This document shows, one piece after another, positions 47,064-56,968 of a stretch of DNA of 64,000 nucleotides. The notes beneath the pieces are model-generated. The model was not told where the DNA came from. It did not search any database and worked only from the letters and a program-made list of their open reading frames with translations. The position numbers were made by a program, and so were the translations under genes. The stretch's first letter is position 1. Each line of letters opens with the position of its first letter. Where the stretch lies: the NCBI GenBank assembly GCA_022799115.1, contig JAAWNT010000009.1, forward strand, positions 1 to 64,000. Reading direction: 5' to 3'. The stretch comes from Clostridiales bacterium (lineage in GTDB: Bacteria; Bacillota; Clostridia; Oscillospirales; Acutalibacteraceae).

Positions 47064-47564
47064 ATGAAATACACCCTTTCTGTGTTGGTGGAAAATCATC
47101 CCGGCGTCTTATCCAAAGTTTCCGGTCTGTTTTCCCGCCGCGGCTTTAATATCGACAGCCTGGCAGTGGGGATTACGGAGGATTCCAACATCTCCCGTAT
47201 GACGATTGTTGTAGATGGCGACGAATATGTGGTAGAGCAGGTGGAAAAGCAACTGAACAAGGTGATCCCCGTCATCAAGGTGAAAACTTTGCCGGAAGGA
47301 GAGTACATCAGCCGTGAGCTCTCTTTAATCAAGGTTGGCTGCAATACAAAGCAACGTCCCGATGTTATGAAAATCGCGGAGCTGATGCAGGCCCGTATCG
47401 TGGATGTGGCTGCTACCTCTCTCACCCTGGAGTTTACCGATACCATTGAACGCACGGAAACTCTGGTCAGCCTGCTCAAACCTTATGGCGTGCGGGAAAT
47501 TGTACGCACCGGCACCGTAGCGATAGAAAAGGGAGCGGGAATTGCCCGTAAGGCCACAAACTAA
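47064..47564 (+). CDS. ilvN: Acetolactate synthase, small (regulatory) subunit
   Basis: A 166-residue regulatory subunit. An N-terminal ACT domain (YTLSVLVENHPGVLSKVSGL, about 1-75) binds the feedback inhibitor valine in the family, and a second ACT-like domain ends the protein (about 80-158). It starts 15 bp after ilvB, behind GGAGG. Confidence 0.95.
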   Translation: MKYTLSVLVENHPGVLSKVSGLFSRRGFNIDSLAVGITEDSNISRMTIVVDGDEYVVEQVEKQLNKVIPVIKVKTLPEGEYISRELSLIKVGCNTKQRPDVMKIAELMQARIVDVAATSLTLEFTDTIERTETLVSLLKPYGVREIVRTGTVAIEKGAGIARKATN

Positions 47565-47641
47565 AGTTTGGTATCTAATTAGCGCTCTCTTAAAAGGCGC
47601 CAATTCAGTATAAAATACGCCGGAAAACGGCTAGGAGGTAA

Positions 47642-48643
<1,002 letters not shown>

Positions 48644-48656
48644 TTATCGGATTTTT

Positions 48657-48698
48657 AAAAGGTCCTGGCCATCGGTTGCCGGGACCTTTTCTTTTTTG
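48657..48698 (+). terminator. Terminator of ilvBNC
   Basis: AAAAGGTCC (48657-48665) pairs with GGACCTTTT (48682-48690), followed by CTTTTTT. Confidence 0.9.
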
Positions 48699-48715
48699 CT
48701 AAGGCACATAGAAAT

Positions 48716-48850
48716 ATGGATGAAACGATGGTCAACCCAACCAGCCACAAAACTCCAGAGGCAATCCGTAATAAAAACAAATCTGTAATGGATCAATCGG
48801 CGCGTGTTTCTTCAGTAATCGTTGCTGCTGCGATGTATTTGTTCGATTAA
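48716..48850 (+). CDS. Possible small protein (44 aa)
   Basis: An ATG opens a 44-codon frame beginning MDETMVNPTSHK and ending VSSVIVAAAMYLFD. The C-terminal 12 residues are hydrophobic. The ribosome site (AAGG, 11 bp away) is weak and no family is recognised. It lies just after the ilvC terminator with no clear promoter, so it may be a remnant or chance. Confidence 0.25.
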   Translation: MDETMVNPTSHKTPEAIRNKNKSVMDQSARVSSVIVAAAMYLFD

Positions 48851-48935
48851 AGAAAATATACCGCTTTGATCGTTCTTCTTTTGAATCGAGTTTCCCCTTT
48901 GAGACGATATCCAAGGATAGAATCCTACTCTATTC

Positions 48936-48964
48936 TTGCAAAAGCACCTTTTGTTGCTTATAAT
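48936..48964 (+). promoter_or_regulatory. Promoter of the DUF2804 gene
   Basis: TTGCAA (48936-48941), 17 bp and TATAAT (48959-48964), about 80 bp before the GTG start. Confidence 0.7.
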
Positions 48965-49046
48965 AGAAATTAATTGACAGCGTTTCATGCAGTCGCACAG
49001 TTCGTCTGGCGTTAACATTTGAGGAGAGCTAGAAAGGGGTAATCCA

Positions 49047-50063
49047 GTGGAAAATGAAATTACAAAACCGCAAAAGCTGCTGGATAAAAACGGCGCGCTA
49101 ACCACAACCGGCTGGGCACGGGATCTTTTGCTTCAATACGACCGGGACGACGTAAAAGCCCCGAAACGGCGAATCAAAGAATGGGAAAGTTATCTGCTGG
49201 TAAGCGATGGATGCGCTTTACAGCTCTCAATCGCCAACCTCGGCTATGTGGGACTGGTGAGCGCAACCTTAGTGGATTTTCGTCAATCTCTGCAACATAC
49301 CAAAACGATCAAAAAAGTTTTGCCTTTGGGAGCTATGGCTCTCCCCTATTCCTCCAAATATGGAGACGCCACTTATACGGAAAAACGGGTGGGCATGAAC
49401 TTTTCAAAGGCTTCGGCAAAACGGTATCTAAAAACGGAGATGCTCAACTTCCTGGACGGAAAGAATCTTTATGTCAATGTAGAACTTGAAGAAAACAAGC
49501 AACACACCCTGGTATGCGCCCTTCCGTTTACCAAGGAAAACGACTGCTTTCACTATAGCCAAAAGACCATATATCCCCATATTAGCGGTATTGTGAGATG
49601 CGGTGGAGAAGAATACTCTTTTCAATCCACCAATACCTTCGGTTTGATGAATTGGGGAAGAAGCGTTTGGCCCCGCTCGATCTCTTGGAACAGCGCCTGT
49701 TTAAACGGAAGCGTTTCCGGCGAACCGATCTCTTTCTATGTAAGCGACGGCCCTACCGATTCTGAGCAGACCAGTGAATGCGTGTGCTACTATCGGGGCC
49801 GATTGCACAAATTGGGGAAGGTATGTTTTTCCCGTAGTAACGCCGATTGGGGCTCCGCTTGGAATCTATCAACAAAAGGAATGTCCCTTACTTTTGAACC
49901 TGCGATCCCTTACAGAAGATCCGCCTCTATGGGATTGGGTTCCCACCAAAGCATATTGCTTTTTGGTTTGTTCTCTGGCGCGGTTACTGTGGAACAGAAC
50001 AAAACAATAACCATTCGTTCTTTAGCTGGATTTATAGAAAGTACACAAAACACCAACTGGTGA
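49047..50063 (+). CDS. DUF2804 domain protein
   Basis: A 338-residue soluble protein covering a full DUF2804 domain, recognised from its opening (KPQKLLDKNGALTTTGWARD, then LLQYDRDDVKAPKRRIKEW) and all-beta composition in the rest. The family's fold resembles lipocalin-like/AttH barrels; no activity is established. The GTG start has AAAGGGG upstream. It is 18 bp before the next gene, so they may be co-transcribed. Confidence 0.82.
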   Translation: MENEITKPQKLLDKNGALTTTGWARDLLLQYDRDDVKAPKRRIKEWESYLLVSDGCALQLSIANLGYVGLVSATLVDFRQSLQHTKTIKKVLPLGAMALPYSSKYGDATYTEKRVGMNFSKASAKRYLKTEMLNFLDGKNLYVNVELEENKQHTLVCALPFTKENDCFHYSQKTIYPHISGIVRCGGEEYSFQSTNTFGLMNWGRSVWPRSISWNSACLNGSVSGEPISFYVSDGPTDSEQTSECVCYYRGRLHKLGKVCFSRSNADWGSAWNLSTKGMSLTFEPAIPYRRSASMGLGSHQSILLFGLFSGAVTVEQNKTITIRSLAGFIESTQNTNW

Positions 50064-50081
50064 TTACGAGGAGTGAAAATA

Positions 50082-51005
50082 ATGATATGTAAAAATTGCG
50101 GAGAAGTGATCTCCGATCATTCCACAAAATGTCCCCGCTGCGGAACATCAAATCCAGATATGTACGCAGTCAAAAACCCATATACAACAGATCAGCCAAC
50201 ACCGCCCATTCCATTTACAAACGTGCCGCCATATTCTCCTGCACAGGGACAAACGCCTCCTCCTGTTCCCACACCATACCCTACCTCAGGCAGCGTGCCG
50301 CCTAAGTTCTACGGCGTGCCGGTTTCAGATCAAAGCAAGCCGTATACTCCTCTCCCCTACTCCAACAGCACTGTAAACACTTCCTACTATCCGGTTCCTC
50401 AAGTAAAACCCGATCATTCTACCCGCAACATTGTGTTGGCAATTACAATTCCAATTATTTCTATACTCATCATCTTCTCAATTGTTATTGTTTCTTTTTC
50501 CCAGCTGTTTTCTTCTGGGTTTGACAATTACGTCGGATTGAAGGGAACGAAATATAACCCTTATGTTGCGGGGGAACCGGTAAAGGCCACCGGCGAGCAT
50601 TTAGACTCCCAATTTGCCGACTGTATATGCACTTCTGAGATTACTCTTCAGGAATTTATCAGCGGAGATTTGGCCAACAACTATATGAAGGGGTTGGGCG
50701 CTAACCTCTCTCTTCTGGAAGCGGATGAGCAATATGTGGTAGCGCGTTTTCGGGTGAAGCTTTTGACTAACAGCACGGAAAACGACGTTTATTACGGGGA
50801 CTATGATTTCTATTTTCTCGATAATCTGACGCAGCAATATTTGGAAACGCCCTCGTACGATAACATCAGCCCGGACAGCATCCGACTGTCGGTGGGAGAA
50901 ACCGGAGAAGTGGTTATCTTCGCCGTTGCGCCCAAAAACGCGGATTTGCAGGCAGTCTATTTCACTGAGGATTCTTACCTCTGTTTCGGTCCTCAGCACG
51001 TATAA
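50082..51005 (+). CDS. Zinc-ribbon, single-span membrane protein with DUF4352-like domain
   Basis: A 307-residue protein. A zinc ribbon (CKNCGEVISD, CPRCGTSNP; four Cys) opens it, followed by a Pro/Tyr/Thr-rich linker (about 30-115), one membrane helix (about 120-145), and an extracellular beta domain (about 155-305) with DEQYVVARFRVKLLTNST typical of DUF4352-like folds. The role is unknown. GAGGAG precedes the ATG at 50082; a GTG 9 bp earlier is also possible. Confidence 0.78.
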   Translation: MICKNCGEVISDHSTKCPRCGTSNPDMYAVKNPYTTDQPTPPIPFTNVPPYSPAQGQTPPPVPTPYPTSGSVPPKFYGVPVSDQSKPYTPLPYSNSTVNTSYYPVPQVKPDHSTRNIVLAITIPIISILIIFSIVIVSFSQLFSSGFDNYVGLKGTKYNPYVAGEPVKATGEHLDSQFADCICTSEITLQEFISGDLANNYMKGLGANLSLLEADEQYVVARFRVKLLTNSTENDVYYGDYDFYFLDNLTQQYLETPSYDNISPDSIRLSVGETGEVVIFAVAPKNADLQAVYFTEDSYLCFGPQHV

Positions 51006-51015
51006 CTTTCTTCCA

Positions 51016-51072
51016 CTCATGCAGAAACAGCTGATTAAGACTGGTATTGCTGGAACTGCATGAGATTTTTTA
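51016..51072 (+). terminator. Terminator after the zinc-ribbon gene
   Basis: CTCATGCAG (51016-51024) pairs with CTGCATGAG (51056-51064), followed by ATTTTTTAT. Confidence 0.8.
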
Positions 51073-51150
51073 TCAACAGAGTGTAAGTATATAAAGCTTG
51101 CCTTCCCGGATAAACAGGCAACCAATCGCATATAATCAGGAGGATTACCA

Positions 51151-52221
51151 TTGAAGAAACGAGTGCTTTTGGGTATGAGCGGCGGAGTGGATAGCTCGGT
51201 GGCCGCCCTGCTGCTGTTACAAAACGGTTATGAGGTAACCGGGGTTACCATGAAACTACGACCGGATGAATTCATGAGCGACAGCCTCTCTGGGGGATGC
51301 TGCTCCTTGGACGATATTGATGACGCCCGCAGAGTATGCTACAAATTGGGCATTGAGCATCTGGTTTTAAATTTTACAGAGCTGTTTTCAGAAAAAGTCA
51401 TTGATTATTTTGTTTCTGAATATCAGGCAGGCCGCACCCCTAATCCCTGTATTGCCTGCAATGCTCATTTAAAATTTGACGCCTTGTTGCGGCGGGCTCA
51501 ACTGCTGGATTATGATTATGTGGCAACCGGCCATTATTCCATCATACGGCAGGACGAGCAATCGGGTCGATGGCTGCTGCAAAAAGCCCCTTGTTCCAAA
51601 GATCAAAGCTATGTATTATACGGCCTTACCCAGCATCAACTGGCCCATACCCTTATGCCATTGGGCGGAATGGAGAAAGCAAAAGCCCGACAGCTCGCGA
51701 AGGAACATGCGCTTCCTGTCGCTTCTAAGCCAGACAGTCAGGAAATCTGTTTTGTAGAAAACAACGATTACGCCGGATTTATTGAGCGTTATACTGGAAA
51801 ACCATTTCCCAAGGGTCAATTTATCGATTCTTCTGGTTCTGTTTTAGGAATTCATCAGGGTATCGCACGTTATACCATTGGTCAACGCAAGGGATTGGGG
51901 ATCTCTTTTGGCAAGCCTATGTATGTGACCAAGATCAACGCGGAGGACAACACGGTAGTGCTTGGTGAGGAGGGCAGCCAATATGCATCTGTTTTAACTG
52001 CGGATCGGTTAAATTATATCCCCTTTGACTCTTTGACTTCCCCTATGCGTGTAACCGCAAAAGTTCGTTATCAAGCACAGCCGGCTCTCGCTCTTCTAAT
52101 TCCTTTGGAAAACAACCGTGTAAAGGTGGAATTCGACCAGCCCCAGCGCTCAGTGACGCCCGGACAGGCTGTGGTTTTTTATCATGGAGATCTGGTAGTT
52201 GGCGGCGGTACAATTCTATAA
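51151..52221 (+). CDS. mnmA: tRNA-specific 2-thiouridylase MnmA
   Basis: A 356-residue enzyme that thiolates U34 of Lys, Glu and Gln tRNAs. The PP-loop is LLGMSGGVDSSVAALLL. The first catalytic Cys lies in TPNPCIACNAHLKF and the second in KPDSQEICFVENNDY. A C-terminal beta-barrel follows (about 205-356). The TTG start has AGGAGG 8 bp upstream. It is monocistronic here; no iscS partner is adjacent. Confidence 0.96.
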   Translation: MKKRVLLGMSGGVDSSVAALLLLQNGYEVTGVTMKLRPDEFMSDSLSGGCCSLDDIDDARRVCYKLGIEHLVLNFTELFSEKVIDYFVSEYQAGRTPNPCIACNAHLKFDALLRRAQLLDYDYVATGHYSIIRQDEQSGRWLLQKAPCSKDQSYVLYGLTQHQLAHTLMPLGGMEKAKARQLAKEHALPVASKPDSQEICFVENNDYAGFIERYTGKPFPKGQFIDSSGSVLGIHQGIARYTIGQRKGLGISFGKPMYVTKINAEDNTVVLGEEGSQYASVLTADRLNYIPFDSLTSPMRVTAKVRYQAQPALALLIPLENNRVKVEFDQPQRSVTPGQAVVFYHGDLVVGGGTIL

Positions 52222-52239
52222 CCAATGGGCAACGGAGCA

Positions 52240-52660
52240 TATAATTTCATGATTTTTATGCGCATGGAAATCGTCTGGTGGTTAAGGAAGAAACAGCTGA
52301 CTTTTCTCTGCAAAACCACAAAGGACAGTTTCAGCTTTTTGTGAAGCGTTAGCGCCCAATGTAGATTCCTGTATCATTCGTTTTGTGGACCAATATCCAT
52401 TACCTGCGGACTCTCTTCCCGTCATAAAATGGATAGACAGTCATCCTTTCAAATACAGCTTGCAGCCTGCGCCAAAAAACGAGATCTCAGCGAATTGGGT
52501 ACGCTTCCTACATTGATAAAATCCGCGCATCGAACGGCTGGCCAGATCTTTTATCCAGACAAAAAAGGATCTGGGACAGCGGCCGGAAAGCGGCTGCATA
52601 AAAAACAATATCCGTTACCCTCCTTTATTAGTCGGCGAGCCGAGCGGGAATGAGATCATT
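52240..52660 (+). pseudogene. Possible coding remnant of unknown family
   Basis: No intact gene. Protein-like pieces occur in successive frames with stops between: NRLVVKEETADFSLQNHKG (about 52265-52350), then IIRFVDQYPLPADSLPV and WIDSHPFKYSLQPAPKN (about 52370-52500), then KNNIRYPPLLVGEPSGN (about 52595-52650). I cannot name the family. Together they suggest a decayed gene. The rest of the 52222-52832 gap holds only a terminator. Confidence 0.3.
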
Positions 52661-52724
52661 ACGCCATGAAAAAGCTCCTCTTTACAACCGATGCAGACAA
52701 TGCTTTATTATTTTCCTATCTGAG

Positions 52725-52777
52725 ACAAACCGCATGAAGTGAGAAGGTCATTCTCATCTCATGCGGTTTGTATTTTT
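52725..52777. terminator. Bidirectional terminator
   Basis: ACAAACCGCATGA (52725-52737) pairs perfectly with TCATGCGGTTTGT (52759-52771), followed by ATTTTTATA. Suited to end either the plus-strand remnant or the minus-strand GNAT pseudogene. Confidence 0.85.
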
Positions 52778-52832
52778 ATAAAGCTCTTAATGAAAAAGCA
52801 AAAAATAACAAAAAGGCATAGAACGCACTTAT

Positions 52833-53270
52833 TTAAGTAACATTCCGTATCTCCGGATAAGCCTTGTTGATTTTCTGTTGGTTCAATCTCATATACAACA
52901 GCGGATAAGAATTCCCCTGTTCGTCATGATTCGTTCTTTTATAAACTTGGAATCCCATGCGTACATAAAAACCTTTTGCACGCGGATTTTGTTCATTTTG
53001 AATCGCTTTCGATTCCGTACTGAAGCAGCCTTTTCCCTAATCCTTTGCCTCTTTCTTTGGGTGAGACAAACAGCATTTCAAGCTTCTGCCCTTCTACTAC
53101 CAAAAACGCAGCCGGGCGTTTGTATTCGTCTTCCGCAACAATTAAACAGGAGATGCCGCTTATCGTTTGTGGAACAAACCGCTTGATATTTTCGATCTCG
53201 TCATCCGTAGCTCTTACCGAGGTTTCCTATACGTTCAGCAGCCGCTCTGTTAGTAACGGCGTTCTTTCAC
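52833..53270 (-). pseudogene. Broken GNAT acetyltransferase gene
   Basis: Reading the minus strand gives a GNAT protein in pieces: TERLLN, an in-frame TAG, then DDEIENIKRFVPQTISG, the acetyl-CoA-binding part MLFVSPKERGKGLGKRLLQ, a frameshift near 53010, then RAKGFYVRMGFQVYKRTNH and SYPLLYMRL, ending at a stop at 52833. The start region is also out of frame. The GNAT core motif A (RGKGLGKRL) is intact, so decay is recent. It follows the DUF4180 gene on the same strand. Confidence 0.75.
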
Positions 53271-53329
53271 TTCAAGTATCCTTATATTCACCTTTCTGCA
53301 AATTCCGGACCGATTGTTTTGTTTTTGCG

Positions 53330-53701
53330 TCATTCATGCGCCGTGCTCAATTTCTCAATTGCCTCCGCTTCAGTCGCAGTAAAAAATATATCTTTTCCAT
53401 TATTTGATTCATAAATAAAGTCCTTTAGCGGCTTACTGGTATATTTTGAGAAATCCCCGAAAATAGCAATCTTCGCCTGATAATTAATAAATTTCTGTAA
53501 TACTTCCCCTGCAAGACCTTTACTGAGAACAAAGAAATCTTCAATGATTACATTCTTATCCACCGCAATCAGATTTGTCTCTGATTCAAATTTAACCGTC
53601 ATAATCAAATCAAGCGCCGACTGAACATCGTTGATGATCTTTTTATCTCCTGTAATTACAGCAATCTTTTTGCCATTTTGCATAACATTTTTTCTATTCA
53701 T
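53330..53701 (-). CDS. DUF4180 domain protein
   Basis: A 123-residue small soluble protein that I recognise as DUF4180 from its C-terminal part (GDFSKYTSKPLKDFIYESN, then GKDIFFTATEAEAIEKL). The family has no established function. GAGAGG lies upstream of the ATG. It begins 15 bp after the nucleosidase-GNAT gene and is followed by the GNAT pseudogene, so all three were probably one transcript. Confidence 0.8.
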   Translation of the reverse strand: MNRKNVMQNGKKIAVITGDKKIINDVQSALDLIMTVKFESETNLIAVDKNVIIEDFFVLSKGLAGEVLQKFINYQAKIAIFGDFSKYTSKPLKDFIYESNNGKDIFFTATEAEAIEKLSTAHE

Positions 53702-53716
53702 TTCTACAAACCTCTC

Positions 53717-54979
53717 TTATCGTTCGATTTCATCTACTGCGCATTCAAGCTGACAGTCATACGGCTCCGCTTCCACGTGTGCAGCATTATATTCTTTTGC
53801 CTCCACACAGCCCATAGCCCTGTAAAAAGCCTGCGTTTCGATTGCTGAATGAGATGAAATATACAGCTTCTTGGCTCCTTTTTCTCGCGCCCATTTCTTT
53901 GCCGCAAGAAAAAGCGTTTTTCCGATTCCGCATCTCCGCATATCCTCGGAGATATGGATGGAAGAAAGATCAAGATATCGGTTTATTCCGCCGAATAACT
54001 CCGACTCAACCGATACAAACCCTTTCAAAACGCCGTTACAAAAAGCCGCATACACATATCCACCTGTTTTGACCGTGTTTTTCAAGCATCCGATCAGCGT
54101 TTGATAATCATCTTCCGACCAGTCGTCAATAAACGGATCGTCTTTCTCCTTCCAGCAGCCGTTCTCCCGCCTCAAACACCTTCCAACTACCTGACGACGG
54201 ATAAAATTTTGGAACAGCTTGCGATCAATTTCCTGTTCCAACAGCGTTCTGTATTGAAGCTCCGGTTTCAAAAGATTGCAGCCGTACTGCTTTATTTCAC
54301 TCAACAAGGCTAACGTAATATCTTTTTCTATCTCTGAAGCTTTTTCGCAGTTCATTTCAAAATTCTCGCTGCCGCTGTGTTCCGCCGTATCGGTAATTGT
54401 GCGTATAGCAATAAACGGAATATTATTTACATAGCAAGTGTGAGCAATGGCCGCTGTTTCCATATCCACGGATAGCGGCTTAAAGGTATCATAAATTCTC
54501 TCTCTGCCTTCATCGGAAATAAAAGCTTCTCCAGTAACTGTTCTTCCCCAAAACACCGTATGAGACGTTTTATCCATAGCCTTATGGGACAAATCAAGCA
54601 GCTTTGAATCCGCAGAAAACCAACTATTTTTCATCCACGGATGAAATTCCGTTAAAACATCCTCACTTACATCGTGATAGCAAGCCTCGGTTGTTATGAC
54701 CGTGTCAAAGATCTTGAGCTGCTCATTCATGCCTCCTGCCGTACCGGCATTGATAATCACATCGGCATGATAAGTATCGATTAGAATTTGCGTTGCAATT
54801 GCGGCATTTACCTTGCATACGCCGCTGAACATTATAGCCGCTTGTATGCCGTTAATCTCTCCCTCATAAACCGTCAACATCGCCTTTTTTGTTGCTGTAC
54901 CGTTTTCTACATGCGGCAGAAACGGCGCAAGCTCATCATCACTGGCACAAACAATTCCTACTTTAAGATTGTATTTCAT
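53717..54979 (-). CDS. MTA/SAH nucleosidase fused to a GNAT acetyltransferase
   Basis: A 420-residue two-domain protein. Residues 1 to about 232 form a purine nucleosidase of the MTA/SAH (MtnN) type: GIVCASDDELAPFLPHV, INAGTAGGMNE, and the catalytic region LSVDMETAAIAHTCY and ITDTAE (Asp acid). Residues about 235-420 form a GNAT domain with SSIHISEDMRRCGIGKTLF (acetyl-CoA loop RRCGIGK) and SHSAIETQAFYRAMGCVEA. The ATG at 54979 follows GGAGA. One continuous frame joins the two, so the fusion is real in this sequence. Linked catalysis is unknown. Confidence 0.85.
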   Translation of the reverse strand: MKYNLKVGIVCASDDELAPFLPHVENGTATKKAMLTVYEGEINGIQAAIMFSGVCKVNAAIATQILIDTYHADVIINAGTAGGMNEQLKIFDTVITTEACYHDVSEDVLTEFHPWMKNSWFSADSKLLDLSHKAMDKTSHTVFWGRTVTGEAFISDEGRERIYDTFKPLSVDMETAAIAHTCYVNNIPFIAIRTITDTAEHSGSENFEMNCEKASEIEKDITLALLSEIKQYGCNLLKPELQYRTLLEQEIDRKLFQNFIRRQVVGRCLRRENGCWKEKDDPFIDDWSEDDYQTLIGCLKNTVKTGGYVYAAFCNGVLKGFVSVESELFGGINRYLDLSSIHISEDMRRCGIGKTLFLAAKKWAREKGAKKLYISSHSAIETQAFYRAMGCVEAKEYNAAHVEAEPYDCQLECAVDEIER

Positions 54980-55075
54980 GTGAGTTCTCCGTTTTTTTGC
55001 AATAAAATTCAGAACTGCGAGCAAGACGTTTTTTCATCATATCATTATCCGGTATAAGGATTAAGCGATAACCCT

Positions 55076-55966
55076 TCATTTTGTGATCTCTCTCGCTTTT
55101 TCAACAAATTTCAGTACGTCACTGGGGGCATTGGGACTGTAAAGCAGACCGTAAGGGATACTGTATTCCCAATTTACCGGAATGGTAACAAGCGCAGGAT
55201 GCACCTCGCTCCAGCATTCAAGTGAAAGCAATACCTCGCCTGTTTCGGCACAGCGATTAAAGACAGACAAGTCATAGAATTGTGGGGTATCCTGTATGCG
55301 GATCTGCGGATGATGATTTTCCAAATCATTGCGCAGAAAGTCGTTCACTCCTGAGTCCCCGCGCTTTACTATCATCAGCGTTTCGCCGTACAGATCTTCA
55401 ATATCAATTCTTTTTTTATCTGCAAGGCGGTGTTTTCTTGATACCGCCACCATCTTTTTATATCGGCCGAGCGGAAGAAAGCGGCAACGTGAAAGCCATG
55501 CTTTGGAATCGCACACACCTATTAAAAAATCAAATTTTTCACCTAATTTTTCAATTTCTGAAAGAATCCCTTCATGGTTATCCTCGAACGGTACAAGATG
55601 CAGCTTGTAGTCGGGAAAGTCTTTGTTTGTCCGATACCATAGATCTACAAAAGGCTTCGCAGGATTTAAAAGCGACGTCCCCACACAAAATGTGGTGTCG
55701 TAATCCAACGCCGCTTTTTTCGCTCCGGCTATGGATTTTTTAGAATAGTCTATCATAAACTGGGCATCGCGGTAAATGATATTTCCCACTTTGGTGAGCC
55801 TAATCCCCGCGCGCGTTCGGTCCAACAGCTTGAGGTCAAGGTGGCTTTCAAGCGCATTAATCTGCTTCATAACCGCAGTTGGAGAAATATGTAGCCGTTC
55901 GGACGCCTTAGTGAGGCTTCCACAGTCAGCAACGGTAATAAAGGTATCTAGGAGGGGATGATGCAC
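55076..55966 (-). CDS. LysR family transcriptional regulator
   Basis: A 296-residue regulator with an N-terminal winged HTH (DTFITVADCGSLTKASERL, then HISPTAVMKQINALESHL) and a two-lobed effector-binding domain from about residue 90. It starts at a GTG behind AGGAGG. It is upstream of and in the same direction as the nucleosidase-GNAT and DUF4180 genes, and divergent from the broken flavodoxin and cupin genes; either could be its target. An inverted repeat overlaps its own -10 box. Confidence 0.9.
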   Translation of the reverse strand: MHHPLLDTFITVADCGSLTKASERLHISPTAVMKQINALESHLDLKLLDRTRAGIRLTKVGNIIYRDAQFMIDYSKKSIAGAKKAALDYDTTFCVGTSLLNPAKPFVDLWYRTNKDFPDYKLHLVPFEDNHEGILSEIEKLGEKFDFLIGVCDSKAWLSRCRFLPLGRYKKMVAVSRKHRLADKKRIDIEDLYGETLMIVKRGDSGVNDFLRNDLENHHPQIRIQDTPQFYDLSVFNRCAETGEVLLSLECWSEVHPALVTIPVNWEYSIPYGLLYSPNAPSDVLKFVEKAREITK

Positions 55967-55979
55967 GGTAACACCTCCT

Positions 55980-56033
55980 ATAGTATAAACTTTTAGTTAG
56001 TACTATCATAACAGATCGGAGATTCCAGGTCAA
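55980..56033 (-). promoter_or_regulatory. LysR promoter with overlapping operator
   Basis: On the minus strand, TTGACC (56028-56033), 17 bp and TATGAT (56005-56010). The inverted repeat ATAGTA-N15-TACTAT (55980-55985, 56001-56006) touches the -10 box and start, as expected for autorepression by a LysR protein. Confidence 0.6.
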
Positions 56034-56130
56034 GACGGAAGGTGCTATACTAAAAATACAGATTGAAGATACAGAAGGTGCTATAAAGGAAAAGCTTTGA
56101 TCGCATTCTATTACGGCTAGAGGAAAATAT

Positions 56131-56550
56131 ATGAGCGGTACTAAAATTCTTGATATCGGCAATACCAAGGTCGTGACACATATGATAAAAGAGTTGATAG
56201 ATACAGAGCTGTTTAAAATTCGTCAGTCACAGCCTTATTCAAAATGCTAACACGAATGTATCGCCGAGGCGCAGTCAGACCAGAAGCGCAACGCCCGCCC
56301 GGAACTGAAATCCTATCCAAACAGCATGCATTGTTTCTCTGGGATTTCCCAACTACTGGGGCGCCATGCCTATGGCGATATTTACATTTTTTCACCAGCA
56401 AAGCAATCGGATCCTTTTTCACTCATAGGGGCAGGAGAAAGGGATATTAAGTGTCTTTGTCCCGGCGCAAAGATTAAATTGGGACTCTCCATATACGGTA
56501 TCAGCGCAAGAAAATCAAGAAAGGACAATGAAAAATGGATCATAAAATAA
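56131..56550 (+). pseudogene. Broken flavodoxin gene
   Basis: The first frame from the ATG at 56131 (GAGGAAAATAT upstream) gives ILDIGNTKVVTHMIKELIDT then a stop. Flavodoxin-like segments continue after the stop (ECIAEAQSDQKRNARPELK), then in another frame (LGFPNYWGAMPMAIFTFF), then in a third (DIKCLCPGAKIKLGLSI). In intact members these lie in one frame with the same order. The FMN loop is shortened at the start (ILDIGNT), so an internal deletion is also likely. It lies divergent from LysR. Confidence 0.7.
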
Positions 56551-56966
56551 AACCACAGGAAATGAGTGTGTTCCCTATAGGGGAAAGCAACGATCTGTTT
56601 GCAAAACATTTTAGCGGCCAGAGCTACTTAAAGATGCTTTCGACTGAACAAGTGGTAATCGGGAATGTGACCTTTGAGCCGGGCTGTCGCAATCATTGGC
56701 ATATCCACCATTCCGAGCGGGGCGGGGGGCAAATTCTGCTTGTTACTGCGGGAGAAGGCTGGTATCAGGAATGGGCGCGCGAGCCGAAAAAACTAAAAGC
56801 AGGAGACATCGTCCATATTCTAGCAGGCGTAAAGCATTGGCACGGGGCGGCGGCGAATACACCGTTTCAGCATTTGGCCATTGAAGTGCCGGGAGAAAAC
56901 TGCACGACAGAATGGTGTGAACCTGTTTCAGACAGAGAATATAAAAATTTAGAGAAAGAGGGATAA
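56535..56966 (+). CDS. Cupin domain protein
   Basis: A 143-residue single-domain cupin with the metal-binding motif CRNHWHIHHSERGGGQILLV (several His plus Glu) and motif 2 as GDIVHILAGVKHWHGAA. Such proteins are small metal-dependent enzymes or binding proteins; the substrate is unknown. It overlaps the end of the broken flavodoxin region and starts 2 bp before the next gene's region, forming a cupin-CMD pair often seen with flavodoxin and aldo/keto reductase genes, which here are broken. Confidence 0.88.
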   Translation: MDHKIKPQEMSVFPIGESNDLFAKHFSGQSYLKMLSTEQVVIGNVTFEPGCRNHWHIHHSERGGGQILLVTAGEGWYQEWAREPKKLKAGDIVHILAGVKHWHGAAANTPFQHLAIEVPGENCTTEWCEPVSDREYKNLEKEG

Positions 56967-56968
56967 TT

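Noticed and set aside
52429..52653. 74-codon plus-strand frame after mnmA
   Set aside because: No ribosome site or domain; other frames in the same stretch look more protein-like, so it is part of a remnant.
56213..56422. Minus-strand frame inside the flavodoxin remnant
   Set aside because: It is antisense to recognisable flavodoxin fragments.
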